NCBI GenBank assembly: GCA_012862575.1
Contig: BLSF01000024.1
Coordinates: 188,843 to 252,842 of the forward strand
DNA length: 64,000 nucleotides
Reading direction: 5' to 3'
From: Parietichytrium sp. I65-24A
Lineage: Eukaryota > Sar > Bigyra > Thraustochytrida > Thraustochytriidae
Shown here: positions 54,876-64,000 of the stretch, in pieces
How positions within the stretch are numbered: position 1 is the stretch's first letter
Layout of the letters: the number at the start of each line of letters is the position of its first letter
The notes under the pieces: generated by a model
The model's database searches: none
Told to the model about the DNA's origin: nothing
The model's input: the letters and a program-made list of their open reading frames with translations, nothing else
Program-made: the position numbers and the translations under genes

Positions 54876-54916
54876 ACTAGATTTTTCCGGTGCCTCGTTT
54901 ATCGCTTCTATTTTTC
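54876..54916. other. 41-bp tail-to-tail gap
   Basis: The STAND gene and the biotin ligase gene end 41 bases apart on opposite strands, so their 3' UTRs must overlap. Confidence 0.8.
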
Positions 54917-56260
54917 TTACGAGCCGCCTTTGCTCTGGACTTTGCGCGAGATGAGCCCCTTAAAGAAATCCAACCGGTTCCCGTCAGGAAGGAGCTCGAA
55001 GAGGGTGCCGTCATCGCCTGTAGACTTTGCCAAGAGACAGCCGCCAGACTCCACCGAAATCCCTTGAATTATCACCTCTTTCTCGCCCTCCGCCTCTAGC
55101 CGCACAATCTGGCCGGTGTGCATCCACGCCTCTTCATAAGCTGCCTTAATGCTATAGTTGAACCCGCGCGAGGGGTCGTCAAACTCCTCGTGTAGAGCGT
55201 CATACCTCCGTATTATCTCTGCCAGAACTTGCTCACGGGAGACGGAACATTTCCCCAGCGCGTTGAGGCACACGGTGGGTGCGGCATTATTCACATTCAG
55301 TCCAACGCCGATCACGACGCGGCAGTCGTTCCGCCCACGTATCACCGACTGACACAGTATCCCGCCGATCTTGTCCGCCCCGACATAGAGGTCGTTGGGC
55401 CACTTAATCCTCACGTCTACGCTGCTAAACTCGGGAATCCCCCTCACCGCCTGCACCACCGCCAGGCATGCTAGGTACTGCACAAGCGGAAGAGTCCTGC
55501 TTTCGCGCACTGCGGTGCAGAGCGTGAAGAGCAGGCATCCCGGCGGCGACGACCATTCATTATCTCCGCGTCCTCTCCCTGCCGTCTGAGTGTCCGCCAC
55601 GCACAGCGACCCCGCCGGTAGGTTCGGGTTCTCGTACACGAGCTCCTGCGTGGACTTGAGACAGTGCGCAAACACCAGCGGGAAACCGTGCTTGCACTGC
55701 TGCGCCGCAACTCTCCCATTACGCACATTACGCACATCACGCACATCACGAACCCCATCTCCGTCGCCATCTTGGCCAACATCGTCTGACCTTTGTCTGA
55801 ACAAGTACGCAGCGTACTGTGAGGCATCGAACGGCGCATCCCCGCGCGCACCAAACCCTGAGCACTGTCTCTCGCGCCAGAACTCCCGCCGCCCGCTGGC
55901 GCTCCACTCAAAAGAGTTGGAGAAAATCGCCAACTCCTGCGGCGAGCTCACGCTTTCCCGCAGCTTTGCAGCCCACGTTGGCTGCTCCTGCTCCGCCACT
56001 TTCAAATCTTGCGACTCTCGCAACTCTCGCAACTCTTGCGACTGCGAGGACACTTGCAAGTGCGCCATTGCTGCGGGGAGGCTGGATGGCGCTGGCGCAG
56101 ACGAGAGTAAGCCCGCAGTAGAGGTAGCGCTTAAAGTTGGTGATGATGATGATGATGATGATGATGCGGATGCGGATGCTGACGCAGACGAGTGGCGTAA
56201 GATCACGTCAGCGCAGGTGGACAGGGTCCTCGATGAGGTGTCCATGATGGCTCTGCGCAT
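54917..56260 (-). CDS. Biotin-protein ligase (holocarboxylase synthetase)
   Basis: Attaches biotin to carboxylases by way of biotinyl-AMP. Single exon, 447 residues from ATG 56260. The BirA/LplA-like catalytic domain fills residues ~195-380: LVFAHCLKSTQELVYENPN, the biotinyl-AMP loop TAGRGRGDNEWSSPPG (~225-240), KWPNDLYVGADKIGGILCQS (~290) and VVIGVGLNVNN. A small C-terminal SH3-like domain follows (GQIVRLEAEGEKEVIIQGIS). The first ~190 residues precede the catalytic core; they begin with Arg and Ser (MRRAIMDTSSRTLSTCADVI), perhaps an organelle presequence, then Ala/Ser repeats and a VRDVRDVRNVRNGR run encoded by tandem DNA. No DNA-binding wing is seen. An alternative ATG is five codons downstream. 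Confidence 0.93.
   Translation of the reverse strand: MRRAIMDTSSRTLSTCADVILRHSSASASASASSSSSSSSPTLSATSTAGLLSSAPAPSSLPAAMAHLQVSSQSQELRELRESQDLKVAEQEQPTWAAKLRESVSSPQELAIFSNSFEWSASGRREFWRERQCSGFGARGDAPFDASQYAAYLFRQRSDDVGQDGDGDGVRDVRDVRNVRNGRVAAQQCKHGFPLVFAHCLKSTQELVYENPNLPAGSLCVADTQTAGRGRGDNEWSSPPGCLLFTLCTAVRESRTLPLVQYLACLAVVQAVRGIPEFSSVDVRIKWPNDLYVGADKIGGILCQSVIRGRNDCRVVIGVGLNVNNAAPTVCLNALGKCSVSREQVLAEIIRRYDALHEEFDDPSRGFNYSIKAAYEEAWMHTGQIVRLEAEGEKEVIIQGISVESGGCLLAKSTGDDGTLFELLPDGNRLDFFKGLISRKVQSKGGS
56139..56175 (-). repeat. GAT/GCG trinucleotide repeat encoding Ser and Ala runs
   Basis: A plus-strand GATGATGAT array passes into GCGGAT units; on the coding strand it reads as poly-Ser after Ser-Ala repeats in the biotin ligase N-terminus. 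Confidence 0.85.
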
Positions 56261-57170
56261 GTACGCGCTGTGCTGCACTGTGATGGTCTTCACCTTTCTC
56301 CGACTTTTACGCTTCACACTACGTCACACTATATCGTCCTCGCCGGTCTCAGACTGACTTGGTTCTCCTCCCACGCCTAAGATCCCTCTCTACTGGCCTT
56401 TAAGAGAAGCCTCTAAGAGATTAGCGACAGGTACCAGTACCTCTTACAGAGACCTGCTCACTAATCACGCCGTAGGAGTCCTATCACAAAGTGTACTCGC
56501 GTATGTGTAGGACGTGTACACGTTTACTAGTACACTACTCGACGCTCCTATGGGGTTACTCGAGGTGTCACCGTTTTCGTTAGTTAATGTGTTAATATAA
56601 TGCCTGTCAGAGGACTGCTGGTGTTCTTAGTGTTGTCAGTATCATTCCATAGGCAGCTGAGCCTAGCCTTATTCCTGTTTATATAGTAGCAATGGTACGA
56701 TGGCGATAGTCTCTTAGTAAGCTTGCTTGGCTGTGTTGGGAGAAGTAGTGGGAGAAGTAGAGCCTACTACATGTTTAGTGGTGGAAGGCGTGCTTTGTGA
56801 TGTGCTTGGAGAGTTTGGATTGTTTTCTTTCTCTCTTTTTCTTTTTGTTCTTTGCTTTGTTTAGAACATTCATTGAACATTTTCATTCACATTCACATTC
56901 ACATCAATGAAAATGAAAATGAACATTCACAGTCAATCAATGAACATTGACTGTGGTGGTAGTCGCCAGTCCACACGCGGCCATCCGCTGCATCTTCCCT
57001 CCATCTTCCCTCTTGCCAACTTGCCAACTTGCCAACTTGTCATCTTCCACCGTCCGTCTCTCATAACTCCACGGCACACCGCCACACCGCCACACCGCCA
57101 CACCGCCACACCGGAAGTCGCGGGAGCCGCGGAAGTCGCAACATCGGAGGCGTTCGGGTATCTGGGCAGA
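56261..57170. other. Divergent intergenic region (biotin ligase / PSMD9)
   Basis: About 0.9 kb. Repeats include ATTCAC and GAAAAT units in head-to-tail opposition (56880-56930), GCCAACTT units (57014-57037) and CACCGCCA units (57074-57112). No gene recognised; a frame running into PSMD9 from 56907 starts in repeat DNA and is not used. Confidence 0.5.
57074..57112 (+). repeat. CACCGCCA 8-bp tandem repeat
   Basis: Nearly five copies, about 60 bases upstream of the PSMD9 start. Confidence 0.85.
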
Positions 57171-57872
57171 ATGAGCGAGGAATACACGCGCCTGCGCGCG
57201 GAGGTGATGGACTTGGAGAAGGACCTCAAAAAGATCGTGGACGAGGCCGAGATGCTCCTGGAACTGCTGCATCAGCCTGGGCCAAACGGTGCCGAGCCTG
57301 TGGGTCTGGACGGCAAGTTGGTGGACAAGGAAGGGTTTCCTCGCGCGGATGTCGACATCATGCAGATTCGGCAGTACAGGAATAGGCTCGCCATTCTCAA
57401 AACTGACCGCAAGGCGTTGGAAGCTCAGATGGAGACGAAACTGCATCAGTTGCATGAGCTGATCCAGAAGGAGGAGCTCCACAAGGCGGAAAGAGAAGCG
57501 AATGCGCAAAAGCATGCTGCCGCTCCAGAGTCTGATCCGGCTCAGGCGCCTGTGCAGGGAAAAGCAAATCTGGCGGAGGATCTCGTTCCGATTGCGCTCG
57601 TCGATGAAGTGATGGCAGGATCGCCTGCCCAGGAGGCCGGGTTGCAAGTTGGCGACCGCGTTTTGCGATTTGGGAAGGTCAAACGCTTGGCAGGGCCAGG
57701 TCATGCCCCAGTGACGCTCTCGGATATTGGTGGAGAGGCGGCTGAGAACTTTGGCAAGGAGATTGCTGTCAAAGTGTTGCGAATTGATCAAACGCAGATT
57801 GACCTGGTGCTAGTACCGAAGAAATGGGATGGACGTGGCGCGCTCGGATGCCATCTAATGCCCCTCTCCTAA
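57171..57872 (+). CDS. PSMD9: 26S proteasome assembly chaperone PSMD9/Nas2/p27
   Basis: Chaperone that holds the ATPase subunit Rpt5 during assembly of the proteasome base. Single exon, 233 residues (human 223). The N-terminal helical hairpin (residues ~1-105) includes RLRAEVMDLEKDLKKIVDEA and the conserved VDKEGFPRADVDIMQIRQYR with RNRLAILKTDRKALE. A charged linker leads to a PDZ domain (~140-225: PIALVDEVMAGSPAQEAGLQ, VGDRVLRFG). The ATG at 57171 gives the conserved start MSEEYTRL. The C-terminal GALGCHLMPL matches the family ending. Confidence 0.95.
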   Translation: MSEEYTRLRAEVMDLEKDLKKIVDEAEMLLELLHQPGPNGAEPVGLDGKLVDKEGFPRADVDIMQIRQYRNRLAILKTDRKALEAQMETKLHQLHELIQKEELHKAEREANAQKHAAAPESDPAQAPVQGKANLAEDLVPIALVDEVMAGSPAQEAGLQVGDRVLRFGKVKRLAGPGHAPVTLSDIGGEAAENFGKEIAVKVLRIDQTQIDLVLVPKKWDGRGALGCHLMPLS

Positions 57873-58253
57873 AATTTGACCTGTACATTTATTTTTGCTG
57901 CACATCTCCCTTTTAGAATTTGTCACTCCTCCCCTATATAACTCCAGCGCAGCCCATGGCTCCTTGATTAATAGACAGCAAAACAAATAGCTAATTGATT
58001 GACTGTGAGTGACAAAATTTGACTTGCTTTTCTCTTTTCAGATTTAAAAGTGTTTTTTTTCTTTCATCAAGAATGACGACGGGACACGTGAAGGAATGCG
58101 GATTTTTTCTCTTCTCGCCCACTGGAGGTTTCACTTTTCAAACCACTTTTTGTTCATTCGGTTCTCCCGGTGCTTAGATCGAGTGGAGAAAGTGGCGACC
58201 GTGACAGACATTATGTAGACATGAGTGAAACAGCAACAGCAGGAATATGTAGT
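57873..58253. other. Convergent 3' region between PSMD9 and MATE genes
   Basis: The 381 bases lie between two convergent stops and should hold both 3' UTRs. A T8-9 run sits near 58050. Nothing else is seen. Confidence 0.5.
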
Positions 58254-60013
58254 TTAATCCTGGTGACGAACAAAGCGAGGAGATCTCGACCCGACAAATG
58301 GGCTTGGGGAGTGAGCCTGAAGTGAAGAAGCCATAGCCTCTGCAGACGCTCCAGGGGTGACGCGGCCACTGTGTGGGATTGCGACGGCTGGGGCGTGCGA
58401 GCGCTCCTCCTCGAAGAATGGGTCCTCCTCTTCGAGGAGGTGCTCCAGGCGGGCATCGTCGTCGGTTCCCTGCTGCTCCATCTCAGAGCGCTCTTTAGCC
58501 TCGCGGCACATCTGCTCCCAGTCGAGGCGGACAATGTAGCCCCAGAGGATGAAGAGCTTGAAGAGCTCTCCAAGAACCTGGCCCATCCAGATACCTTCAA
58601 CCTGGCGGCCGTTCTTGTAGTATGGCACGACGTAGGCGAACAAGAGAGAGCAAGGGACCTGCACGCACCACATGCCAAAGCTAAGGGTGAACGCAAGGAT
58701 ACGGTTCTGAGCCATGGCTTCGAGCAAGTTGACAGCGCAGAGACCCATGCAAGCAAAGAAGTAGTCGAGAACGAGAGCGTACATCGAGTCCTCAACGACC
58801 TGAATCACATCAGCGTCCTTGGAGTAGAGCTTTGCAATAAAAGTTCTGCCAAGGAATGCGAAGAGACCCACGGCAGAGCAGATGATGATCACAAGCACGA
58901 CAGAGATGCGTGCGACGAGGCGAGCTCCGTGCACGTTTCCATCACCTAGGTAGGCACCAACGCGCACCTGGAGGGCAAGCCCAACACCCCAATACAAAGA
59001 CCAGAGAACTCCCCAGAGAGAAGACAGGATAGCGTGGGCAGCAATGTTTTCTGTGCCGATGGTTCCGGTGCTAAAGCTGATGAGCTGAAGCCCAGAGTTC
59101 TCCAAGACGATACCAACTGCCATTGGGATGACCATTTTGGAGAAACGCTTGACGCGATCCTTCTGCAGAAAGTCCATGGACCAGCCTCCCCAGTATGCCT
59201 TGTGGTATCCCTTGTACACCACGCACCACAAGAGAAACGAGCCAATCTGGAACAACATGGAGAGGAAGGTTGCGAATGGAGATCCTTTCAGACCCCAATG
59301 AAACACGCCATCCTCAGGGACAAAGAGGTAGTTCATGAGGTAGTTGATTCCCACGGTCAACACAGACACAACCATGGCAGGGCGAACAACTGGCGATTCG
59401 AAAAGAAAACGACAGGCAGGTTAGAGAGGAGTCATTTGAACACAAGAAGACAAACACAGAACACAAAACACTTACCTTGCATGGCCTGGAAGAACTGGCG
59501 AATGATCATGTAGAGGACCATAGGCAGCAAAATGAGCATGGACCAGTAGTTGAAAGTCTGGGCGAGTGGCGGGACATCAGGGTCATTTGGGACCATGAGC
59601 TTGACCACTGGTCCGGTGAGGAGGTATCCCACAAGAACTGGGACACAAAGGATTGTGGTGCAGAAAATAGCCAGCTGAAGCCACACACCAGCAAGCTTAA
59701 GGTTTCCAGCTCCGATGGCCTGCGAACAGAGCGAGTTGAGCGCATATCCAGGCGCGAAAATTACGTTTGACAGAAACTGACTCCACGTGCTAGCGAACGA
59801 CGAAGCGGTGAGATAAGTCTTTCCAAGCTGGCCCACGAACGCAGTGTCCGTGTTGATAATCACCAGCCTCGCCAGCGTGGCGATGGCCACAGGCAGACTG
59901 AGCAGCGACAGCGCCTTCATCTCCTCCGAAAACGACAGCTGCGGCTTCTCATTCTCATCTGGGAGCAGCGCTTCGCGCATCTCCGTATTCCGGTCGTTCT
60001 CCTCGCGCTCCAT
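58254..60013 (-). CDS. MATE-family multidrug/toxin efflux transporter
   Basis: Membrane antiporter exporting organic cations or metabolites with H+ or Na+ exchange. Exons 59476-60013 and 58254-59389 give 557 residues; the 86-base intron is phase 1 with GTAAGT, and the joined QAMQVVRPAMVVSVLTVGIN reads as a continuous MATE segment. Twelve hydrophobic helices form two MatE halves (~30-245 and ~255-460). Markers include TDTAFVGQLGKTYLTASSFA in helix 1-2, LCSQAIGAGN, GWSMDFLQKDRVKRF between the halves, and AQNRILAFTLSFGMWCVQVP. The cytosolic C-terminal ~90 residues are acidic (EHLLEEEDPFFEEE) and then Ser/Pro-rich, longer than in plant MATEs. Substrate cannot be told. Confidence 0.93.
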
Positions 60014-62021
60014 CTCCCCTTCTTCCCTCGTCCTCCTGTCCCCTGTCCTCCTGTCCTCCTGACACGCTTCTTCTTCTTCTCCTTCTCCTTGTCCTTCTTC
60101 TCCTTGCTTTGGTTCTGCTTTACAGCATTCACTTGCTCTCCTTTTCTCTGTCTCTCTCTCTCTCTCCTAGTCCCACATTCACTTTGCCTTCTCTCTCTCC
60201 ATCTTCCACCAGATATCACTACCAATCCGACTAACCGCCCTTACCGGCACCATCATCTTCCACAGACTCAGAATTCAGAACAGAATGCAGGATGGATATA
60301 GGATCCACGCGTTGGTAGACGCGGTTAAGAAACGGCCTAAACGGCCGAGTTGGTGCGGCTGAGCGGCCGTAGGAGTGGTGTAGGATGTGTTGGTAGTGGG
60401 TGAGTGAGTGGGAGGGTGGGTGGTGTGGAGGAGGAAAGAGTGTATGGTCACTTAGCGTGCGGCGTAGGAGCAGGGCGATGAGTCGTCCTTTGAGACAATC
60501 TAACTTAGAGCGGACAATCGAAAATTTGTACTAATGGAAGCCCTATAAAGCCCTACCATGATGGCATGACATTTCTCTCTTCTCGTGCATTTACAGTTAT
60601 CAAAAAATAGAAGTCATTGGTTTTGCTGGCAGCGAGTTCTCTTCCTGTCTAACCCAAAACTGATGAGCAACAAACTTCTGAATTCTGTAGTTTTGACAAT
60701 TTTGACAATTTTAGCCTAACTGCAAATGGATGAATGAATGAATGAAAGCAAGCTCTCATCGCAATTTGTGCGGTAAGCCAGCTAGGACAACTAGGACTTT
60801 GACAGTGTGGCTAACTGTAAGTTCCTCACGCGCAAAAGAAGAAGCAATCTGTTTTTTTGTTTCTCGTTTCTTGGTACTAGTACGGAGTAATCAGTACTGT
60901 AGTCTGTACACGGTGACGTCCCGGATGCACAAAGTTGAGACGAGTTTTTCAATTTTTGAATGCTGATTTCGATGAATGAAATGCCAGAAATGCCAGGCAG
61001 TTTCTTGTGCCTTGTGAGTGAGCGGCTTGCTGAGTTATCAGTTCAACAAAGTCTTTGTTTTTCGTTTGTTTTTGTTTTTGTTTTGTGACAGACAAAGCAA
61101 GGCGTTTCATCTATTAGTAGAACAAACACCACTGATCGTGGGCGACAGATGCACAGGCTGCAAATCAACACGCAACACGTGCTGACTGATATTGACTGAC
61201 AGCTCTTTCTCATCGCACTGCGCCGATGATCTCCATGAGCAGAGCAGTGCAGTGCAGTGCAGTACAGTGCACACTGACTCTGCGATGCGATGGACAGACC
61301 TGAGACATGGACAGGATCCTGGCAGCACTGCCAGCCACCCAATCGCCGGCTGGATCATGCTGTGCCTGGGCGTAGTGAGAGGAGAAGCAGTGCTCGCAGT
61401 GGGCACGAGATTGGTGTCTACGATTGCACTGACTCCGCATTATTTGGATTGCTTTTTCATTGCCCATTGTGGAGATTGTGAAGAGCCCAGCCCTCCATAA
61501 CCCGGCCCACCAAAGTTGCTGCCGGCATAGCGAGTTTCGCCGTGATTACAGCAATAGTATACCGGTACCGGTACTCACAGTCAGTTCAGCTGCGTTGAAG
61601 TTTGCACGGTGGAGAACTTGTGGAAGCAATGGCGGACACAAGAAGTCCAAAGTCGAAAAATAGAGCTGTTTCTTGAGATCAAAGCTGAGCTTGAGATGGT
61701 TTAACTACTGGTTTTATAGGGGAGGAGCGCCGGGCGATCAGATTCACAGTGGTTCCAGCGGAGGTGAACGGCACTGAGCAGCTGTGACCCCTGCCAAAGC
61801 GGGGATGGTGGATCCAGGCATGGTGAAACAAGTGTAGTACTTCATTAATTTCCAATGTTGACGCTTGGAAACGCAAGACGAAAAGGCTGCCAATAAAAAG
61901 AAAACAATAAAAAGCGGCGTTCGAAGCCAGTCGCATCCTAACGCGGCGCAATGCATCTCCACTTGCGAGAGATACCGTGGCCTTCAGTGGACATGTATTC
62001 GGAGATACTGCGATTGGCCGC
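60014..62021. other. Gene-free region of about 2 kb
   Basis: The MATE side (60014-60170) is pyrimidine-rich on the plus strand with CTTCTTCTT and CT arrays. An inverted CGGCC motif cluster lies near 60340-60370, GAATGAAT units at about 60732-60746, and GTGCA/GTACA units at 61240-61272. Small overlapping frames at 61190-61500 have no domain. I see no gene. Confidence 0.45.
61240..61272. repeat. AGTGC pentamer array
   Basis: About six AGTGC-type units in gene-free DNA. Confidence 0.75.
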
Positions 62022-63296
62022 TCAGAACCCAGTTCGTCGCATCACGCCTGGGGGGCCAGCTGAAACGCCGGGAGGTGCACTCTTCTGTACCCCAGGAGGA
62101 CCGCTCGCAGGACTGCTGCTCATTGTCTGCGGGACCCCAAATACCGGCTGAGGGGCATTATCCGAGTAGTATCCGGTCCCGTTGTTGGCTGTTTTGAATG
62201 CGTACCCAGGTCGAGCTCCCTGAAACGAGCTTGAAGCCACAAATGGCTGCGTTGCTGGATTGAAATGTGAAACCGGCTGGGTTATAGGCTGTTGCATGTG
62301 CATGGTCGAGCTGCTACCCAGAGACCCCTGCGCCTGAGATACAGCCGGCACCTGAGGCTGCCATGTAGTTGCAGGTTGCTGCTGTGCTTGAGGGGGCATA
62401 GGTGTGGCTGGAGGGGGGGTTCGCAGACTCATGCCAGAGAATCCAGGCAAAACATCATCCGCCTTAGCGAAATTGCTCGATAGCCCTTGTGACACGCTCA
62501 CGTGGTCGGATCCCCAGTGATGGGCCTGGCCGGATTGCATGTGGCTTTGTGCTGGAACAACGACTTGACGGCTCACCTTGCCAACTTTCCCGTTAAACCG
62601 AACTTCTACATATTCCCCATACGGGGCCTCGAGTCCCATGGCGAGGTCACCTCGGACCAATTCAACGACAGCGTCGCAAGGTACGGAGATGATGTCGTGA
62701 TCCTTGAATTGCGGCTCGCCCTCATCGATGACGTGCGGTTGCACCAAGCGCAAGAACGTCGCGGTTGAACTGCGGGCCCCTGAAGAAGTCGTAGACGAGT
62801 ATGTATGAGCCAAGCCCTTCACTGCAGGGGCCTGGCTCATCACCGGGTCCGCTGGCGTTGTTGCTTGCTGGCTCTGGGATCGCTGGCCGACAGCCGCAGG
62901 GTTTTCAGGAAGCACGTCATATCTTTCCAGTTCGTCATTAATCGCATGGAGCATGGTAGCCTCCGCGCAGTAAACATGACATTTCGGCTCTGGAATGTCG
63001 CCTGAACTCAAGTGTCCCACGTTCACCTCAATCCTCGACCCATCCGAGCCGATGTTCCTGGCCAACGGGCTCCCGCAATCTCCACAAAAGATCTTTCCAT
63101 CACCGGTGCGCCGGATCTTATTCCGTGGGTCCACCATCTTCACAACAGCTGAGGGCATGAGCACCATCACCATGAAAGGGCATCCCGTCCATTTCCGGAG
63201 ATCGCTCGAGTGATTATACGTTGTGAGCCCTTTCTTCACGTGATCCACGTTCAACTCCACTGCGCCACACAAGCAACTCCCCGAGCTGCGTGTCAT
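62022..63296 (-). CDS. GFA/CENP-V-fold protein with SH3-like segment and Pro/Gln-rich tail
   Basis: Single exon, 424 residues from ATG 63296. Residues ~1-120 fit the GFA (glutathione-dependent formaldehyde-activating, CENP-V) fold: SGSCLCGAVELNV, KWTGCPFMVMVLMP, and FCGDCGSPLARN for the structural zinc site. The central HCxxC ligand segment, usually just before RxxTGSPF, is replaced by TTYNHSSDLRKWTG, so the second zinc site is incomplete and catalysis is doubtful. Residues ~175-245 (VISVPCDAVVELVRGD-like, then VEVRFNGKVGKVSRQVVV) look like an SH3-type beta barrel. The last ~170 residues are Pro, Gln and Ser rich with PPGV repeats. The combination is unfamiliar to me; a scaffold or condensate-prone role is only a guess. 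Confidence 0.75.
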   Translation of the reverse strand: MTRSSGSCLCGAVELNVDHVKKGLTTYNHSSDLRKWTGCPFMVMVLMPSAVVKMVDPRNKIRRTGDGKIFCGDCGSPLARNIGSDGSRIEVNVGHLSSGDIPEPKCHVYCAEATMLHAINDELERYDVLPENPAAVGQRSQSQQATTPADPVMSQAPAVKGLAHTYSSTTSSGARSSTATFLRLVQPHVIDEGEPQFKDHDIISVPCDAVVELVRGDLAMGLEAPYGEYVEVRFNGKVGKVSRQVVVPAQSHMQSGQAHHWGSDHVSVSQGLSSNFAKADDVLPGFSGMSLRTPPPATPMPPQAQQQPATTWQPQVPAVSQAQGSLGSSSTMHMQQPITQPVSHFNPATQPFVASSSFQGARPGYAFKTANNGTGYYSDNAPQPVFGVPQTMSSSPASGPPGVQKSAPPGVSAGPPGVMRRTGF

Positions 63297-64000
63297 CCTC
63301 CAGCAACTGCAAGCCCTTCGTTTACTGCAAGCTCGTCAGGCCCACGTGAGGCTCCTTCAGGTTTCCGTAACTGTTCACAACGATCTCCCCGTTTGGCTGC
63401 CTTCCAAGCCTCTCAAGTCGGTGGTGAGGGTGCCCCCAACGCAGTATTCCTGCGTCGAGCTCTTCGCCACAGCTCCGATCGATTTCGCTCGAGCCTCAGA
63501 GTTGAAGATGTCTTTCGCCGTCTCGTCGATTCACAGTCGGCCCTGATTCATGAAAAGATTTTGCCTGGACGTTTTCGTGGGTTTGGTATGGTTTGGTCCT
63601 CCTTCTTTTTCTCCTCCCACCTACCTATACCACCTACCCACCCCTCGCCACAGGGATTCCTACGGTGATGAGTACTAGTGCGAGTCACTTTTCGAGTTGA
63701 ATGATTTGCATGATCGACCGATATCGACCGCCTCTGGAACGTGTAGAATGCAGAACTCAGAAGAGACTCTTTTGCGCAGTGCTTTGCTCAGGTTATTTGC
63801 TCATTTTGGGAAGAAGAGGGGAAGGGAAGATGAACGAATGGGTAGTTATGGACATGGTTGTACAAAATGTATATTTCAAGGGCATTCAGAGCTGAACTAG
63901 CGCAGAGCGACTCGACTGGGATGTGCGCATGCGCTGGATCTCCAAATTGATCCCAATAAAATACCGATGAAAGTAATCGAGGTTTCTGCGCACCTGCTCC
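63297..64000. other. Right-edge region without a supported gene
   Basis: The region lies upstream of the GFA-fold gene and should hold its promoter. Short frames on both strands (63346-63546 plus, 63697-63900 plus) lack recognisable domains. A gene continuing beyond the window cannot be excluded. Confidence 0.4.

Noticed and set aside
60330-60375. CGGCC inverted motifs as a possible structured RNA or terminator
   Set aside because: The arms are short and interrupted, and nothing around supports an RNA gene.
1-64000. tRNA, rRNA, CRISPR, transposon, LTR or viral-like elements
   Set aside because: Reading both strands showed no convincing tRNA B-box with cloverleaf, no spaced identical repeats, no transposase, reverse transcriptase or capsid-like sequence, and no long terminal repeats. 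A tRNAscan and repeat search would settle this.

Overview
The window is nuclear DNA of a flagellated protist. Genes lie on both strands, each with its own promoter. Coding sequences are long and almost intron-free: I place only seven introns in six genes, 40 to 246 bases long, six starting GTAAGT and one GTGAGT. Intergenic DNA is full of simple repeats. Axonemal dynein, a Golgi COG subunit, ISWI, a type II H+-pyrophosphatase and a biotin-protein ligase exclude a prokaryote. The style fits a thraustochytrid-like stramenopile, but that is inference with low certainty; no rRNA or organelle marker is present to settle it.

Layout. 1-10816 (minus): one uninterrupted frame encoding an inner-arm axonemal dynein heavy chain from its start to AAA5, cut by the window edge. 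Its first ~175 residues look like a CCDC81-type double HU domain. 11886-15173 (plus): EF-hand-like repeat protein, divergent from the dynein. 15520-15849: small coiled-coil protein. 16131-17246 (minus): F-actin capping protein alpha. 18381-20987 (minus): K+-independent membrane H+-pyrophosphatase. 23425-26679 (plus): COG1. 28042-29545 (plus): GTPBP1/2-like GTPase whose frame is broken by one extra base. 30554-33682 (plus): ISWI remodeller. 34481-36748 (plus): PDZ/RhoGAP-like protein. 36887-41395 (minus): LRR, coiled-coil, PH and Arg/Ser-tail protein. 43066-44088 (plus): ankyrin protein. 44760-46416 (plus): malonyl-CoA synthetase-like enzyme. 46615-48237 (minus): M20 deacylase of the acetylornithine deacetylase type. 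49853-54875 (plus): DUF4062-NACHT-WD40 STAND protein. 54917-56260 (minus): biotin-protein ligase. 57171-57872 (plus): PSMD9/Nas2 proteasome chaperone. 58254-60013 (minus): MATE transporter. 62022-63296 (minus): GFA-fold protein with an SH3-like segment.

Functional grouping. Most genes are unrelated housekeeping genes, as expected in a eukaryote. Possible partnerships are the divergent dynein / EF-hand pair at the left end (cilium) and malonyl-CoA synthetase with biotin ligase (acyl-CoA and carboxylase metabolism), though the second pair is only loosely linked by position.

Most interesting signals: the HU-like head on a dynein heavy chain; the one-base frame break in the GTPase at a position where conserved sequence is contiguous on both sides; six 11-bp repeats each carrying TGATCA just upstream of the STAND gene; and purine-rich coding-strand leaders before many start codons. 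I found no mobile element, viral fossil, CRISPR array, tRNA or rRNA gene that I could support.
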